Assembly (NCBI GenBank): GCA_001029295.1
Contig: LDXJ01000062.1
Location: 186,001-250,000 of the forward strand
DNA length: 64,000 nt
Direction of reading: 5' to 3'
From: Peptococcaceae bacterium CEB3
GTDB taxonomy: Bacteria > Bacillota > Desulfitobacteriia > Desulfitobacteriales > Desulfitobacteriaceae
In this document: positions 1 to 8,469 of the stretch, in pieces
Position numbering within the stretch: the stretch's first letter is position 1
Layout: each line of letters starts with the position of its first letter
Translations under genes and position numbers: made by a program
The notes under the pieces: generated by a model
The model's input: the letters and a program-made list of their open reading frames with translations, nothing else
The model's database searches: none
Told to the model about the DNA's origin: nothing

Positions 1-1
1 T

Positions 2-1357
2 CTGAAAGCCATAGCGCCGACGTTCACTGCTTCAGACTATCATGATGGATGGGTATATCAAGGTGGCGCTTTTCAACTTGGGTTCTGTCTATATTGGGTG
101 TTGTCGCTGGCTTTTGAAACGTTAATGCGTAGTGTTAACCTTGGACTAATCTGCGAGGGAGAACTAACAAAGCTGCTTGAAACGGCGGAACGCATAGAGG
201 AATTATATGCGCACCGTCCGTTAGCTGATATTCCCATTTTGGGCTCGCCGTCGCCATACTATGCGGAATGGTTAGAGCACCCCCACTATGATGAATATTG
301 GAGGCAAATAGCGCCTAAGGAATCATTTAAGGGTATAGACATTCCGGTGTTTAACATTGGTGGATGGTATGACCTATTCTTGGGTGGCACGCTCAGTAGC
401 TATACGGGATTGCCTTCTGAGATAAGGATGAAGAAACGGTTATTGATTGGACCTTGGGCGCACGGCACAATGGGAGGGACTTATCACGAGCGAGACTTTG
501 GTCCGTTGTCTTCAATGGAAAATATTAAGGTTGATATAGGCAGCGAGTTACTGAGGTTTTTTAATCATTGGCTGAAAAACGAGAAAAACGGGCTTGAAAA
601 GGAACCACCCGTAAAACTATTCGTCATGGGCCGAAATCAGTGGCTACTAGCCACTGACTGGCCCTTGCCGGGAACGAATCATGTTAAGTATTTCTTGCAC
701 AGTCAAGGGCAGGCAAACACCCTGGAGGGAGACGGATTTATTGACAACATCTGTCCTGCTACAGAACTACAAGACACCTACCTTTATGATCCTGTTAATC
801 CGGTCCCGACAGTGGGAGGACAGACCTTTCTTCCGGGAGTTTTAATTGATTCAAATGCGGGGCCGCGGGATCAGAAAGCGATAGAAACTCGCCGTGATGT
901 GCTCTGTTATACCAGCGAGCCTCTGAGGCAGCAACTTACAGTCATTGGACCGGTTTGCGGGATACTCTTTGCTTCATCTTCCGCGAGGGACACCGACTTT
1001 ACCATGAAATTGGTCGACGTTTTTCCGGATGGCAGGGCGTTTATTTTGACGGAGGGGATCCTGCGAGCACGTTACCGTTGCTCGCAAGAGCAGGATGAGT
1101 ATCTTATTCCCGAAACGATCTATAAATTCGAAGTTGACATGTTAGCGACGGCAAATGTCTTTATGGAAGGACACCGTATAAGAGTAGAGGTCTCAAGTAG
1201 CAATTTTCCACGCTTTGACGCCAACACGAATGCTGGAGGCAAGGTGGCAGAGCAAACTACGGCGGACTATGTGGTAGCGAGAAACCAAGTCTACCATTCA
1301 GAGCAATACAGCAGCTGCGTAATCATTCCGGTCATAAAGGATAAATGGGAGTTCTAA
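2..1357 (+). CDS. CocE/NonD (X-Pro dipeptidyl-peptidase S15) family hydrolase, C-terminal part
   Basis: The reading frame is open from base 2 with no in-frame stop, so the gene starts outside the window; the GTG at 98 is internal. The visible part carries the end of an alpha/beta hydrolase domain followed by a beta-rich jelly-roll domain, as in the CocE/NonD and S15 peptidase families. The GPWAHG motif around residue 140 holds the expected catalytic histidine. The nucleophilic serine should lie upstream of the window. These enzymes cleave acyl or amide bonds (cocaine esterase, glutaryl acylase, X-Pro peptidase); the substrate cannot be told from sequence. It ends in a normal stop and is followed by a decayed intergenic stretch, with no obvious operon partner. 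Confidence 0.85.
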   Translation: MKAIAPTFTASDYHDGWVYQGGAFQLGFCLYWVLSLAFETLMRSVNLGLICEGELTKLLETAERIEELYAHRPLADIPILGSPSPYYAEWLEHPHYDEYWRQIAPKESFKGIDIPVFNIGGWYDLFLGGTLSSYTGLPSEIRMKKRLLIGPWAHGTMGGTYHERDFGPLSSMENIKVDIGSELLRFFNHWLKNEKNGLEKEPPVKLFVMGRNQWLLATDWPLPGTNHVKYFLHSQGQANTLEGDGFIDNICPATELQDTYLYDPVNPVPTVGGQTFLPGVLIDSNAGPRDQKAIETRRDVLCYTSEPLRQQLTVIGPVCGILFASSSARDTDFTMKLVDVFPDGRAFILTEGILRARYRCSQEQDEYLIPETIYKFEVDMLATANVFMEGHRIRVEVSSSNFPRFDANTNAGGKVAEQTTADYVVARNQVYHSEQYSSCVIIPVIKDKWEF

Positions 1358-1628
1358 ACCTAAGGAGCTGTAAACAGTGACGAAGACCTGGAAAGTAGAA
1401 AGGATTGGCTTGATATGCCGGGCATTCTGCAGGGTTACCAATCTGTTTTTGGGTTGGCCTCAAGAATGACCTAGACTGCGGAGGGGGGCTAGCCAGTGCC
1501 GACCAAGTAGCAAGTTATAGTAAGCAGGTCGTTTGAGACAAAAGTCTGTTGACGGTGAGGGGAGAGTTACACCCAGAATAAGATTACCGAAAGTCGCAAC
1601 TGCTTTCGGAGTAGGTGACACTAGCTAG

Positions 1629-1829
1629 CATCCATGGTGTTGTTGGAGGGAGCCGGTTATCTCTAACGGCACACCGGAGGAGATCAGAGCCGATGTGAAG
1701 CGCCGTATGGAGGTTTTTGCAACAGACGGCGGGTTTGTGTTCAACCAAATACACAATATCCTGGCTAATGTACCGCCGCAGAACATTGAAGCGTTATATG
1801 ACGCTACGTATGAATGTGGTGTTTACTAA
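1629..1829 (+). pseudogene. Remnant of a uroporphyrinogen decarboxylase (URO-D) family protein, C-terminus
   Basis: Translation in the frame ending at the TAA at 1827-1829 gives a stretch beginning NGTPEEIRADVKRRMEV, then FNQIHNILANVPPQNIEALY. This matches the C-terminal signature of URO-D fold proteins, which include corrinoid methyltransferases of the MtaA/MtbA type. The same frame is closed by a TAG at 1626-1628 and no start or N-terminal region is present, so only the tail survives. Bases 1358-1628 hold nothing else I can recognise. Given the methyltransferase island further on, the parent may have been a methylcorrinoid methyltransferase, but a different URO-D protein is equally possible. 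Confidence 0.6.
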
Positions 1830-1935
1830 ATGTCAATCTTTAAGGCCTACCCCGAGGGGCGATTTGTTTAGGACGTTTCCTTAATGAATTCAGGCACTGG
1901 AATTTAGACATTATCTGAAAAGAGGAGTTGTATCC

Positions 1936-3030
1936 ATGCTTTACCCTCTCAAATTTCATCCGCATTTACGGTTTTATCCCTACGGAGGTTACCAGATCAG
2001 TAAGATGTTTGGAAAAGAGGATATTCCAAGTGACCTGCCTGTTGCCGAAAGCTGGGAAATTAGCGCCTGCCGAGATTCCGAAGGGGTGATCAAGAATGGT
2101 ACCTTAGCCGGTCTCAATCTTCAGCAAGCCATTGATCGCTTGCGGGCCGATTTGGTCGGTGAGACAGTCTGGGAGAAATATGGGAACTATTTTCCCCTTC
2201 TAATTAAATTTTTGGATTGTGCCAAGGATTTACCCCCCCAGGTCCATCCGGATGATGAATATGCTGTCCGGACCAGCCAGCCGTTTCCGGGGAAGACCGA
2301 GGCATGGTATGTGGTGGAAGCAAGGGAAGGGGCTTCGTTGTGGTGCGGGAATAAACCCGGTCTCACAACCGCTGAATTCTCCGATCTGATTGCCGCGAAA
2401 GATACTTTTGCCCCGATGAAGCAACTCCCGAGCCACGCCGGCCAAACTTATCTCATCCACGGAGGTCATCTGCATGCGCTGGGTGCTGGCAATTTTATCG
2501 TTGAGGTGCAGCAAAACAGCGATATCACTTTTGCTTGGGATTGGCTCGATTGGGACTTCGATGAGGCTCGCCGGCATGCGGATATTGAACATAGTCTGAG
2601 GGCGGCAGTGCTTGAAGAAGGCGGACCTGAGGATATTCTTCCGGTCACTCTGACACAGGGGAACAATTTGCAGGAATATCTCTGCGCGTGCAGTTACTTC
2701 ATCATGGAGCGCTTGATGATCAAGGACATCTGGAGCGAGCCCGGCGACAAGCGGAGGTTCACGGCTTTGATACCTTTGAAAGGGAGGGGAAAACTGCATT
2801 TCTCTGCCGGCTGCGAAAGTGTGAGTGCCGGTGAATCCCTGCTAATTCCTGCAAGCATGGGTGCCTGGAGACTAGAAGCCGAACAGGAGATGGTTCTTAT
2901 ACGGGCACTGGTCCCTATCGATTTGCACGAAGAAATCATTGTTCCCTTGCGTGCGGCTGGGTTCTCTGATGAACAGATAGGTGCGCTGGGGAGTTATGTC
3001 AGGCAAAACAACATAAGGTCGCTCCTGTAG
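1936..3030 (+). CDS. manA: Class I mannose-6-phosphate isomerase
   Basis: A 364-residue cupin protein of the type I phosphomannose isomerase family, interconverting mannose 6-phosphate and fructose 6-phosphate in the cytoplasm with a bound zinc ion. Metal ligands are visible as Q102 and H104 in the QVHPDDE motif, E122 in KTEAWYV, and the histidines near residue 178-180 (GGHLHALG). The start ATG at 1936 has AGAGGAG 8-12 bases upstream. The gene sits upstream of a decayed alpha-mannosidase and next to two sugar kinase copies, one dead and one alive. This fits a former locus for using mannosides in which mannose is phosphorylated and isomerised. Confidence 0.9.
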   Translation: MLYPLKFHPHLRFYPYGGYQISKMFGKEDIPSDLPVAESWEISACRDSEGVIKNGTLAGLNLQQAIDRLRADLVGETVWEKYGNYFPLLIKFLDCAKDLPPQVHPDDEYAVRTSQPFPGKTEAWYVVEAREGASLWCGNKPGLTTAEFSDLIAAKDTFAPMKQLPSHAGQTYLIHGGHLHALGAGNFIVEVQQNSDITFAWDWLDWDFDEARRHADIEHSLRAAVLEEGGPEDILPVTLTQGNNLQEYLCACSYFIMERLMIKDIWSEPGDKRRFTALIPLKGRGKLHFSAGCESVSAGESLLIPASMGAWRLEAEQEMVLIRALVPIDLHEEIIVPLRAAGFSDEQIGALGSYVRQNNIRSLL

Positions 3031-3047
3031 GCGGAGTGAGCGGAATC

Positions 3048-3450
3048 ATGGCAAAAAGCTTTGATGTTCTCCTTGGGGGAAATTCCAATTGATTTTGTGG
3101 GTAAGGAGACGGAGGTGCCCTTGACGGAGGTCGACAAATTCCAACGCGTTGCCGTAAGCAGACCGGTCAACGTCGTAGTGGGGGTCAGTCGCCTGGGAGG
3201 AGGAGCGGCGTTCATTAGCACGGTCGGGTAGGATACCACCAGGGACTACCTCGCTGGAGTCCTAGCCCAAAACACGCTGGATGCCTACAGGTTTGTCCGG
3301 GATGAGGAGGCTAATACCGCATTGGCTCCAGTGGCCTTGAGCAGTCACGGTGTTCCCGACTTCGCCTTTTTCAGGCACGGGACAGCGGATGCGCGGCTTA
3401 CGCTGGAGGACCTGCCTTTGGATTTTTTGAATTCTACACGGGCGTGTGGG
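3048..3450 (+). pseudogene. Decayed PfkB-family sugar kinase (degenerate paralogue of the kinase at 4609)
   Basis: Reading across frames from the ATG at 3048 gives matches to the intact kinase downstream: IDFVGKETEVPLTEVDKFQR matches IDFIGNEGGIPLAEVSSFSR, and FFRHGTADARLTLEDLPLD matches FFRHGTADTRLSPEDLPLD. At least one frameshift near 3075 and an in-frame TAG near 3230 break it, and the glycine-rich segment of the N-terminal lobe is mutated. It stops near the equivalent of residue 130, with no ATP-binding C-terminal half. The copy must have arisen by duplication or been displaced by the kinase at 4609, which lies only 1.5 kb away in the same direction. Confidence 0.85.
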
Positions 3451-3589
3451 TCGATCAGAACGGCAAAGTTCTGGCTGCGCAGCGGAATCACTAGGCATGG
3501 GTTGTCGAGGTATGAGTTCGGTCGCTCGGATTCGCAGCCCTGCAGTTCGTTCCGACGCAGGGGACAGAATCCTCCCCACCAGGATGTTT

Positions 3590-4341
3590 CCCCATTGAAG
3601 CGCACCCCCGAGGTTAGTCACGCCTTACTATATCGCAGAGTGGAACGCAGCTGGGCGGTTTGTGCGTTTATGTGATCGTGAAGCAGACGGGGAAACCTTA
3701 GTAAACGGCGTGCGGGTTAATGTGTTCTAAGTGTTTGAGGATAAGCCCTTGCGCTTTTACGCTCGCGATATCAATTTATCCTATCGGGAAAAATGGAGGA
3801 GGCTCAAGATCTGCAGGCGTTTGAGGTGGTGGAAAACGGTCTGTTTGAAGTGGTATATCGGGCCACTTGGACATATGGCAATTCCTTCATTTTCCAAGAC
3901 CTTGTGTCTTAGGCGCACTCCCGCAAAATCGAGTTCCACACTCTTACTGAGTGGCATTAGCGCGAACAGTTGCTGAAGGTGGCCTTTCCAATCGCTATTC
4001 GAGCCACGGGGGGACCGTAACCGCCGCTTGGGAGGTCAAGAACCCGTTAGTGTCAGCTGTTGGAGTTGCTGTTCCTTCTAACTTCTCGTTGTTTCATGTT
4101 ACAGGGGATTATGTTCTGGTGGACGTAGTGAAAAAGACTGAAGACGAAGAGGCGGTGGTATTACGCTTGCATGATTATTCAGGGGGTCGGGTATTTATCA
4201 CCAGTGACTTGGAATGCGACGTGGCAGGAGTGCGACCTGCGGGAGCGGGAGGCGGGTCCGCTCAATGTGAAGAAACTGTTGGAGTTTGAGGCGAACCCGT
4301 GTGAGATTAAGACATTTGTTGCTAAGTTTGCCGAATATTAA
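3590..4341 (+). pseudogene. Decayed GH38 alpha-mannosidase, C-terminal portion
   Basis: Pieces of a glycoside hydrolase family 38 alpha-mannosidase can be followed through several frames. Around 3620 the text reads YYIAEWNAAGRFVRLCDREA and then FEDKPLRFYARDIN; around 3930-4010 it reads KIEFHTLTEWH and LLKVAFPIAIRAT; around 4125-4180 VKKTEDEEAVVLRLHDYSGG; the tail near 4215-4341 reads QECDLREREAGPLNVKKLL and ends at TAA. Multiple stops and frameshifts and the lack of the catalytic N-terminal domain show it is dead. With the neighbouring isomerase and kinases it suggests a lost pathway for alpha-mannosides. The family assignment rests on memory of GH38 C-terminal motifs, without an alignment. 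Confidence 0.75.
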
Positions 4342-4608
4342 TGGAGTTCTAAACCCCAGGTCTGCGCAAGGTACGTTTAAATTATGAGGACAATTTCGGG
4401 ACAGAACGTTGACGGAATTGAAGATATTGGGATACAGCCCTCTCTCCATGGGGTGGAATTGATTTTGGTCGGCGTATTTCCAAAGGGACTCTTAAGCCGT
4501 CGACCTCTGAATCTTGGGTGGTCGACGAAGAAGCATCTGACGCTGACTCCACGTCACTGTCGTGGCACCGTTTACAGGGACGAAAATAGATCTGTGGAGG
4601 AATAACAA

Positions 4609-5592
4609 ATGACTAAGAAAACTCTGGATGTCGTTTCCCTGGGGGAAATGCTTATCGACTTCATTGGCAACGAAGGCGGGATTCCTTTGGCCGAGGTAAG
4701 TAGTTTCAGCAGGGCTGCCGGCGGAGGACCGGCAAATGTGGCCGTGGGCGCGGCCCGCTTGGGCGCTCGAACCGGCTTTATCGGCAAAGTGGGCCGGGAT
4801 GCTTTCGGAGTTCACCTAGCGAGTATTCTGGAAGAAAACGGAGTCGATACTCGTGGCTTAGTGCAGGATGATGAAGCGAATACGACGCTGGTTTTTGTCG
4901 CTCTGACGGCCGAAGCTAAACCGGAATATGTATTTTTCCGTCACGGAACGGCAGATACCAGACTTTCGCCTGAGGACCTGCCCCTGGATATGCTGAGGGA
5001 AACGCGTATTCTGCACTTCAGTTCCGTGTCGTTGACTGCGGAACCGGCCCGTACAGCCACTGTGGAGGCTGTGAAGCTGGGCCGTGAAGCCGGTGCTCTC
5101 ATATCGTTTGATCCTAATCTGCGTCTTTCTCTTTGGCCAGACGAGAGTTCGGCCCGGGAGGCTATCACCAAAGCCGTAGGGCAATCACAGCTTGTGAAAC
5201 TGAATGAGGAGGAGCTTTCCTTCCTCACAGGGTGTGAAGAGATCGAGGCGGGCCTAACCACGCTTTCACAGTCCGGGCCAAAGTTGGTTGCAGTGACAAG
5301 GGGAGCCCTGGGTGCGGTCCTGGCCCGGCCCGGCTTGACTGTCAATATCCCTTCCCAGCCGGTGAATGCCGTGGATACGACCGGTGCCGGTGATGCTTTT
5401 ATGGCGGGACTGCTCACATCCCTCGCCGGTGTGCTCAGGGACAAGAGAGATATTGCGGACTTAACCGAGAATACACTGCAAGAATTCGGACGGCGCGCCA
5501 ACATGGCGGCGGGGCTCACCTGTACGCGCTTGGGAGTCATCCCGGCTTTGCCTCGCAAACAGGAAGTGGAAAGGCGATTGACGAGCGGCTGA
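4609..5592 (+). CDS. PfkB-family carbohydrate kinase (fructokinase-like)
   Basis: A 327-residue ribokinase/PfkB family kinase, which transfers phosphate from ATP to a sugar hydroxyl. The N-terminal GEMLIDF and AGGGPANVAVGAARLG segments form the substrate-binding lobe. The C-terminal DTTGAGDAFMAG motif near residue 258-266 carries the anion hole and the catalytic aspartate. The start ATG at 4609 is preceded by GTGGAGGAA. Fructokinase is the best guess because of the GEMLIDF N-terminus and the manA neighbour, but the sugar is not fixed by sequence. The gene is intact, unlike the related fragment 1.5 kb upstream, and a strong hairpin follows it at 5714. Confidence 0.88.
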   Translation: MTKKTLDVVSLGEMLIDFIGNEGGIPLAEVSSFSRAAGGGPANVAVGAARLGARTGFIGKVGRDAFGVHLASILEENGVDTRGLVQDDEANTTLVFVALTAEAKPEYVFFRHGTADTRLSPEDLPLDMLRETRILHFSSVSLTAEPARTATVEAVKLGREAGALISFDPNLRLSLWPDESSAREAITKAVGQSQLVKLNEEELSFLTGCEEIEAGLTTLSQSGPKLVAVTRGALGAVLARPGLTVNIPSQPVNAVDTTGAGDAFMAGLLTSLAGVLRDKRDIADLTENTLQEFGRRANMAAGLTCTRLGVIPALPRKQEVERRLTSG

Positions 5593-5713
5593 GCGCCGAT
5601 GCTCAGGCAAAAATAGGGCGAAAAAATAACCCAATCCCAAGGAAAGGTTACTTTTTCATGATGGCTTTTTCTCGTCCTATCCCCTTGTGGCTGCACCTAC
5701 GGGTCGTTGTATC

Positions 5714-5750
5714 GGGAGCGCGGGTCGGTATCCCGCGTTCCCTTTGTCTG
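5714..5750 (+). terminator. Rho-independent terminator after the sugar kinase
   Basis: GGGAGCGCGGG (5714-5724) pairs with CCCGCGTTCCC (5732-5742), with one G-U pair, around a 7-base loop, and a T-rich run TTTGTCTGT follows. It lies about 120 bases after the kinase stop codon. Confidence 0.7.
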
Positions 5751-5908
5751 TATTATACCTATACCGCAAGTCACGCTAAATCTCTAATATCTTTTTAATG
5801 TTTTTGGCCTTCTCACGAAGACGTTAAAGGAGGGACTCGTTCTGATGCCTTCTTCTAGTTTTGTTCCATAAAACAAAATGGTATAATAGAGAGGAAGGGG
5901 GAGTTAGC

Positions 5909-6060
5909 TTGAGTATGCCAGATCCCTTAAGGCAATATTCCTACAAAGATTGGTTAACTTGGGAAGGTCGGTGGGAGATCATTAATGGACCAATGCAGGT
6001 CTGCAGCCATCTGTGAAACGCTCTCACACGTATCTGGCAGCGGGGACTCAGTTAGCACAT
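5909..6060 (+). pseudogene. N-terminal remnant of a Uma2-family (DUF820) putative endonuclease
   Basis: A TTG at 5909 with GGAAGGGGGAG upstream opens a frame reading MSMPDPLRQYSYKDWLTWEG and then RWEIINGP. This is the typical start of Uma2-family proteins, a PD-(D/E)XK nuclease-like family that is much expanded in some Firmicutes and cyanobacteria. The frame then breaks; later bases read HTYLAAGTQLA in another frame, again family-like. The catalytic core is missing. A TATAAT box at 5882-5887 upstream may be the old promoter. Confidence 0.6.
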
Positions 6061-6137
6061 TGGGAATGGGTAAGGACAAAAAGATAGGTCGATCATGTAT
6101 CGCTGCAGGAAGACAGAGCATGCAATAGGAGGTCAGG

Positions 6138-6467
6138 ATGGCTACATTTGACGATTTTACGAAGTTGGATATTCGAGTGGGGGAAATTATGCGGGCGGAG
6201 GTTTTTCAAAAGGCCAAAAAGCCGGCATATAAACTTTGGGTTGATTTTGGCGAAGAGATTGGCACAAAGAAATCAAGTGCTCAAATTACGGATTGCTACG
6301 AAAAGGAAGAACTTATTGGGAAACAGGTCTTGGGTGTAGTCAATTTCCCCCCCAGACAAATTGCGGACTTCATTTCGGAGGTCTTAATCCTGGGGGTTTA
6401 CGCCCAACAGGGAGTTGTACTCATCCAGCCGGAACAAGCCGTGAGAAAAGGTGATAGGCTTGGTTGA
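6138..6467 (+). CDS. csaA: CsaA-type tRNA-binding domain protein, export chaperone
   Basis: A 109-residue protein made of a single OB-fold tRNA-binding domain. The opening FDDFTKLDIRVGEI motif and NFPPRQIADFISEVLILG near residues 78-95 are typical of CsaA. In Bacillus CsaA acts as a dimeric chaperone that assists protein export; the fold also binds tRNA-like RNA. Length equals that of known CsaA (about 110 residues). The ATG at 6138 follows AGGAGGTC at the right distance. It appears to be a single-gene unit, with a perfect hairpin downstream at 6651. Confidence 0.9.
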   Translation: MATFDDFTKLDIRVGEIMRAEVFQKAKKPAYKLWVDFGEEIGTKKSSAQITDCYEKEELIGKQVLGVVNFPPRQIADFISEVLILGVYAQQGVVLIQPEQAVRKGDRLG

Positions 6468-6650
6468 CCAGTTCCGGCCCCAGGAGGCTGAAGATCAAAG
6501 GGAACATGGGAGTTACCTTCTTCCTTGCCCAAAGTCTGGCGGTATCGTTCCAGCCTACATCTTGGCAGGCATGCACCCTGTCCGGCAGGAGCTTCCTGGG
6601 GTGAGATGCGGAGAGGGAGCCCAGATGCCTATCTGTTTCGGCCTAACGCA

Positions 6651-6690
6651 GTGGTCGGGATGTCCATCTTTCGGTGAACATCCCGACCAC
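6651..6690 (+). terminator. Perfect 13-bp hairpin, possible bidirectional terminator
   Basis: GTGGTCGGGATGT (6651-6663) is exactly complementary to ACATCCCGACCAC (6678-6690) around a 14-base loop. It lies between csaA on the plus strand and the AhpD-like gene on the minus strand, which run towards each other. There is no clean T-run, so intrinsic termination is likely but not certain. The rest of 6468-6790 shows no gene. Confidence 0.5.
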
Positions 6691-6790
6691 TAATGCTAAA
6701 TAATCAGGCCTGGGGGCGTGCAAGTCAGGCTTACACGTTTCCCGAAACCCCCACTGTAAACGCCGACTAAGGCGTTAAGTTGGGGTTGGT

Positions 6791-7099
6791 TTACTCTGGC
6801 TTATTGCGGGAAGAAGCGGCGGCAGATGCCGCCAGAATGCCGTTGCCGAAAGCGTAGTAGGCGATGCGCAGGGCTTCGGCAATTTCCGCGTCCGTAGTGC
6901 CCATACCCCTGAGAGTGCGGGCGATGCTCTCAACTCCTGTGGCAGCTCCATGAGCTGCATCCAGGGCCATGGCAATCAGGAGTTTCGTTTTGGCGTCGAG
7001 AGCTCCCGGTTTCATCGCTGTTGATGCGATCTTTTCAATAGCTTGAGCGAACTCGGGATCGGTTTGATCGAGAAAAGCTAAAAAGGGTGGCAAAGCCAT
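6791..7099 (-). CDS. Carboxymuconolactone decarboxylase/AhpD-like protein lacking the usual cysteines
   Basis: A 102-residue all-helical protein of the CMD/AhpD-like superfamily. The segment LDAKTKLLIAMALDAAHGAA and the following GMGTTDAEIAEALRIAYYAFG match the CMD helices. AhpD-like members use a CxxC pair and a histidine to reduce peroxides or disulfides; here that position reads GAATGVES, so no redox cysteine is present. A peroxidase role is therefore unlikely and the function is unknown. The ATG at 7099 is preceded on the minus strand by AAAAGGAGGAATTC, an excellent ribosome binding site, so the gene is probably expressed. Confidence 0.8.
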   Translation of the reverse strand: MALPPFLAFLDQTDPEFAQAIEKIASTAMKPGALDAKTKLLIAMALDAAHGAATGVESIARTLRGMGTTDAEIAEALRIAYYAFGNGILAASAAASSRNKPE

Positions 7100-7279
7100 A
7101 GTGAATTCCTCCTTTTTTTCGTCGGTTCTCTTATTGCTTGGGCGGAATTTCCAGTATTACTTTATCTAAAAAAGGGACTTGAGTCAAGAAAGGATTTGAT
7201 TTGTGCCACCGTTTAATACAAGCCCAGCTATGATTAAGGGCTTTTGTTGACGGAATGGATATGGTATAATCTTACAATA

Positions 7280-7335
7280 AAGAAAACTCGGCTGGCGCTG
7301 AGCCTTAAGCGAAGGCGGCTGACGCAAGTTTTCTT
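7280..7335 (+). other. Structured leader-like inverted repeat element
   Basis: AAGAAAACT (7280-7288) is complementary to AGTTTTCTT (7327-7335) and encloses smaller stems such as GGCT/AGCC. An extended -10 box, TGGTATAAT, lies just upstream at 7262-7270. The element precedes the broken nucleotidyltransferase gene by about 50 bases and could be a leader RNA, a terminator or a transposon trace. I do not recognise a riboswitch class in it. Confidence 0.4.
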
Positions 7336-7389
7336 ATCCTGCGGGAGACTTATACTTTCTGATAGGAAGAAAAAAGGAGGGGTTTTACT

Positions 7390-7751
7390 GTGGAAGAAAT
7401 GCTCAACACATTAGTTAGCAAAATTGTAGAATCCATTAACCCCGACAAAATTATCCTTTTTGGATCCAGGAGTAGAGGACAAGAAGGGCCGAACACTGAT
7501 TATGAGTTTTAAAACGAGGCATAAATAATCGCAGTGCTTTGTCTCAGAAATTATATAGAATATTAGTTGACGTTCCTGCCGCAGTAGACATACTTGTAGA
7601 GACCCCGGAAAAAGTAGAAAAGCACACAGATACCCCAGGGTTCGTGTACGCTGAGGCTGCAGAGGGCGCGTCGTCTATGAACGTTGAGGCATGGCTACAA
7701 AGAGCAAAAAGTAACCTTCCTGCATTTCGCACTTACTTTTTGCAAATATAG
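7390..7751 (+). pseudogene. Broken MNT nucleotidyltransferase / HEPN pair
   Basis: The GTG at 7390, after AAAAGGAGGGG, opens a frame with the MNT-type nucleotidyltransferase motif LFGSRSRGQEGPNTDYEF and then a stop at about 7510. In the next frame the text continues RGINNRSALSQKLYRILVDV and VDILVETPEKVEKHTDTPG, the C-terminal part of the same domain, so a frameshift has split it. It runs on into ASSMNVEAWLQRAKSNL, the typical start of a HEPN-domain protein, which is cut off at 7751. MNT/HEPN pairs are toxin-antitoxin modules. The truncation point coincides with the IS end at 7753. Confidence 0.75.
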
Positions 7752-7752
7752 T

Positions 7753-8340
7753 CCGGCTAATTCGTAATCAAAAGATGCAACAAGTGTGAAATCATGACGG
7801 TTTTTGCGTAACTCAAATTAAACCCTGAGCATGCTCCCATGCTTTCCTGTAATTTTCTCTCGGTGGTCTTGACTCCTTCCCGTGCGGTATAGGACCGCAA
7901 AAACGTCAACACAAAGAGGGCTATCACTTTCAAGAAGACATACGTGTCAATCCGTTCCGGACGCTGATACAAGATTCTCTCCAAGTTCAAGAGCCCCTTC
8001 ATTTCCTTGATGTCTACTTCCACTTGATCCCGGCCGCGGTATTTGCTGACGAGTCGATTCATGTTCACCTTTTCTTTGGGGTAATTGGTGAGCAAGGCAA
8101 ACGTTCCGTCATATTTTTCTTCTTGCGCTAAGGCTTCTTCATTCCAGACCCAGGTGAGAACGATGGCCCCTGTGTCCGTTTGTCCGAGATCGCAGATCAG
8201 GAATTTCTGGATGTTGCCAAAGGTCTTGAGCACTCCGGCAAGCTTTTCCTTACAATAATCAAGTTCTTGGTACTTTCGCTTGTTGAGTTTTAGGTCAAGA
8301 CAACCAGGCTGATGATAGAAAAGCAAAAGTAGCCCTTCCT
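7753..8340 (-). mobile_element. IS1634-like element remnant (IS4 superfamily), 3' end
   Basis: The minus strand encodes a 189-residue transposase fragment (8326 to 7757) with a YREK-like helix region and the downstream motif KGLLNLERILYQRPERIDTY. This matches C-terminal parts of IS1634-type DDE transposases. The N-terminal half with the first catalytic aspartates is missing. The element edge is taken at 7753 because bases 7753-7811 recur almost exactly at 19951-20009, as expected for the end of a repeated IS. It interrupts the HEPN gene upstream. Confidence 0.7.
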
Positions 8341-8469
8341 CTCTGACAATGAAGGCTACTCTTGCTTCCCAAGTTCACCCATGGGCCGCCTAATCACGGC
8401 TGAGGGCTTGCAGATATCTAAAAATCGCGATAAAATAAGCTGAAGAGGGATGGGACGAAGCCTACCCCA

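Noticed and set aside
7280-7335. A c-di-GMP riboswitch before the nucleotidyltransferase
   Set aside because: It contains GACGCAAG-like text but is too short and lacks the conserved GEMM stems.
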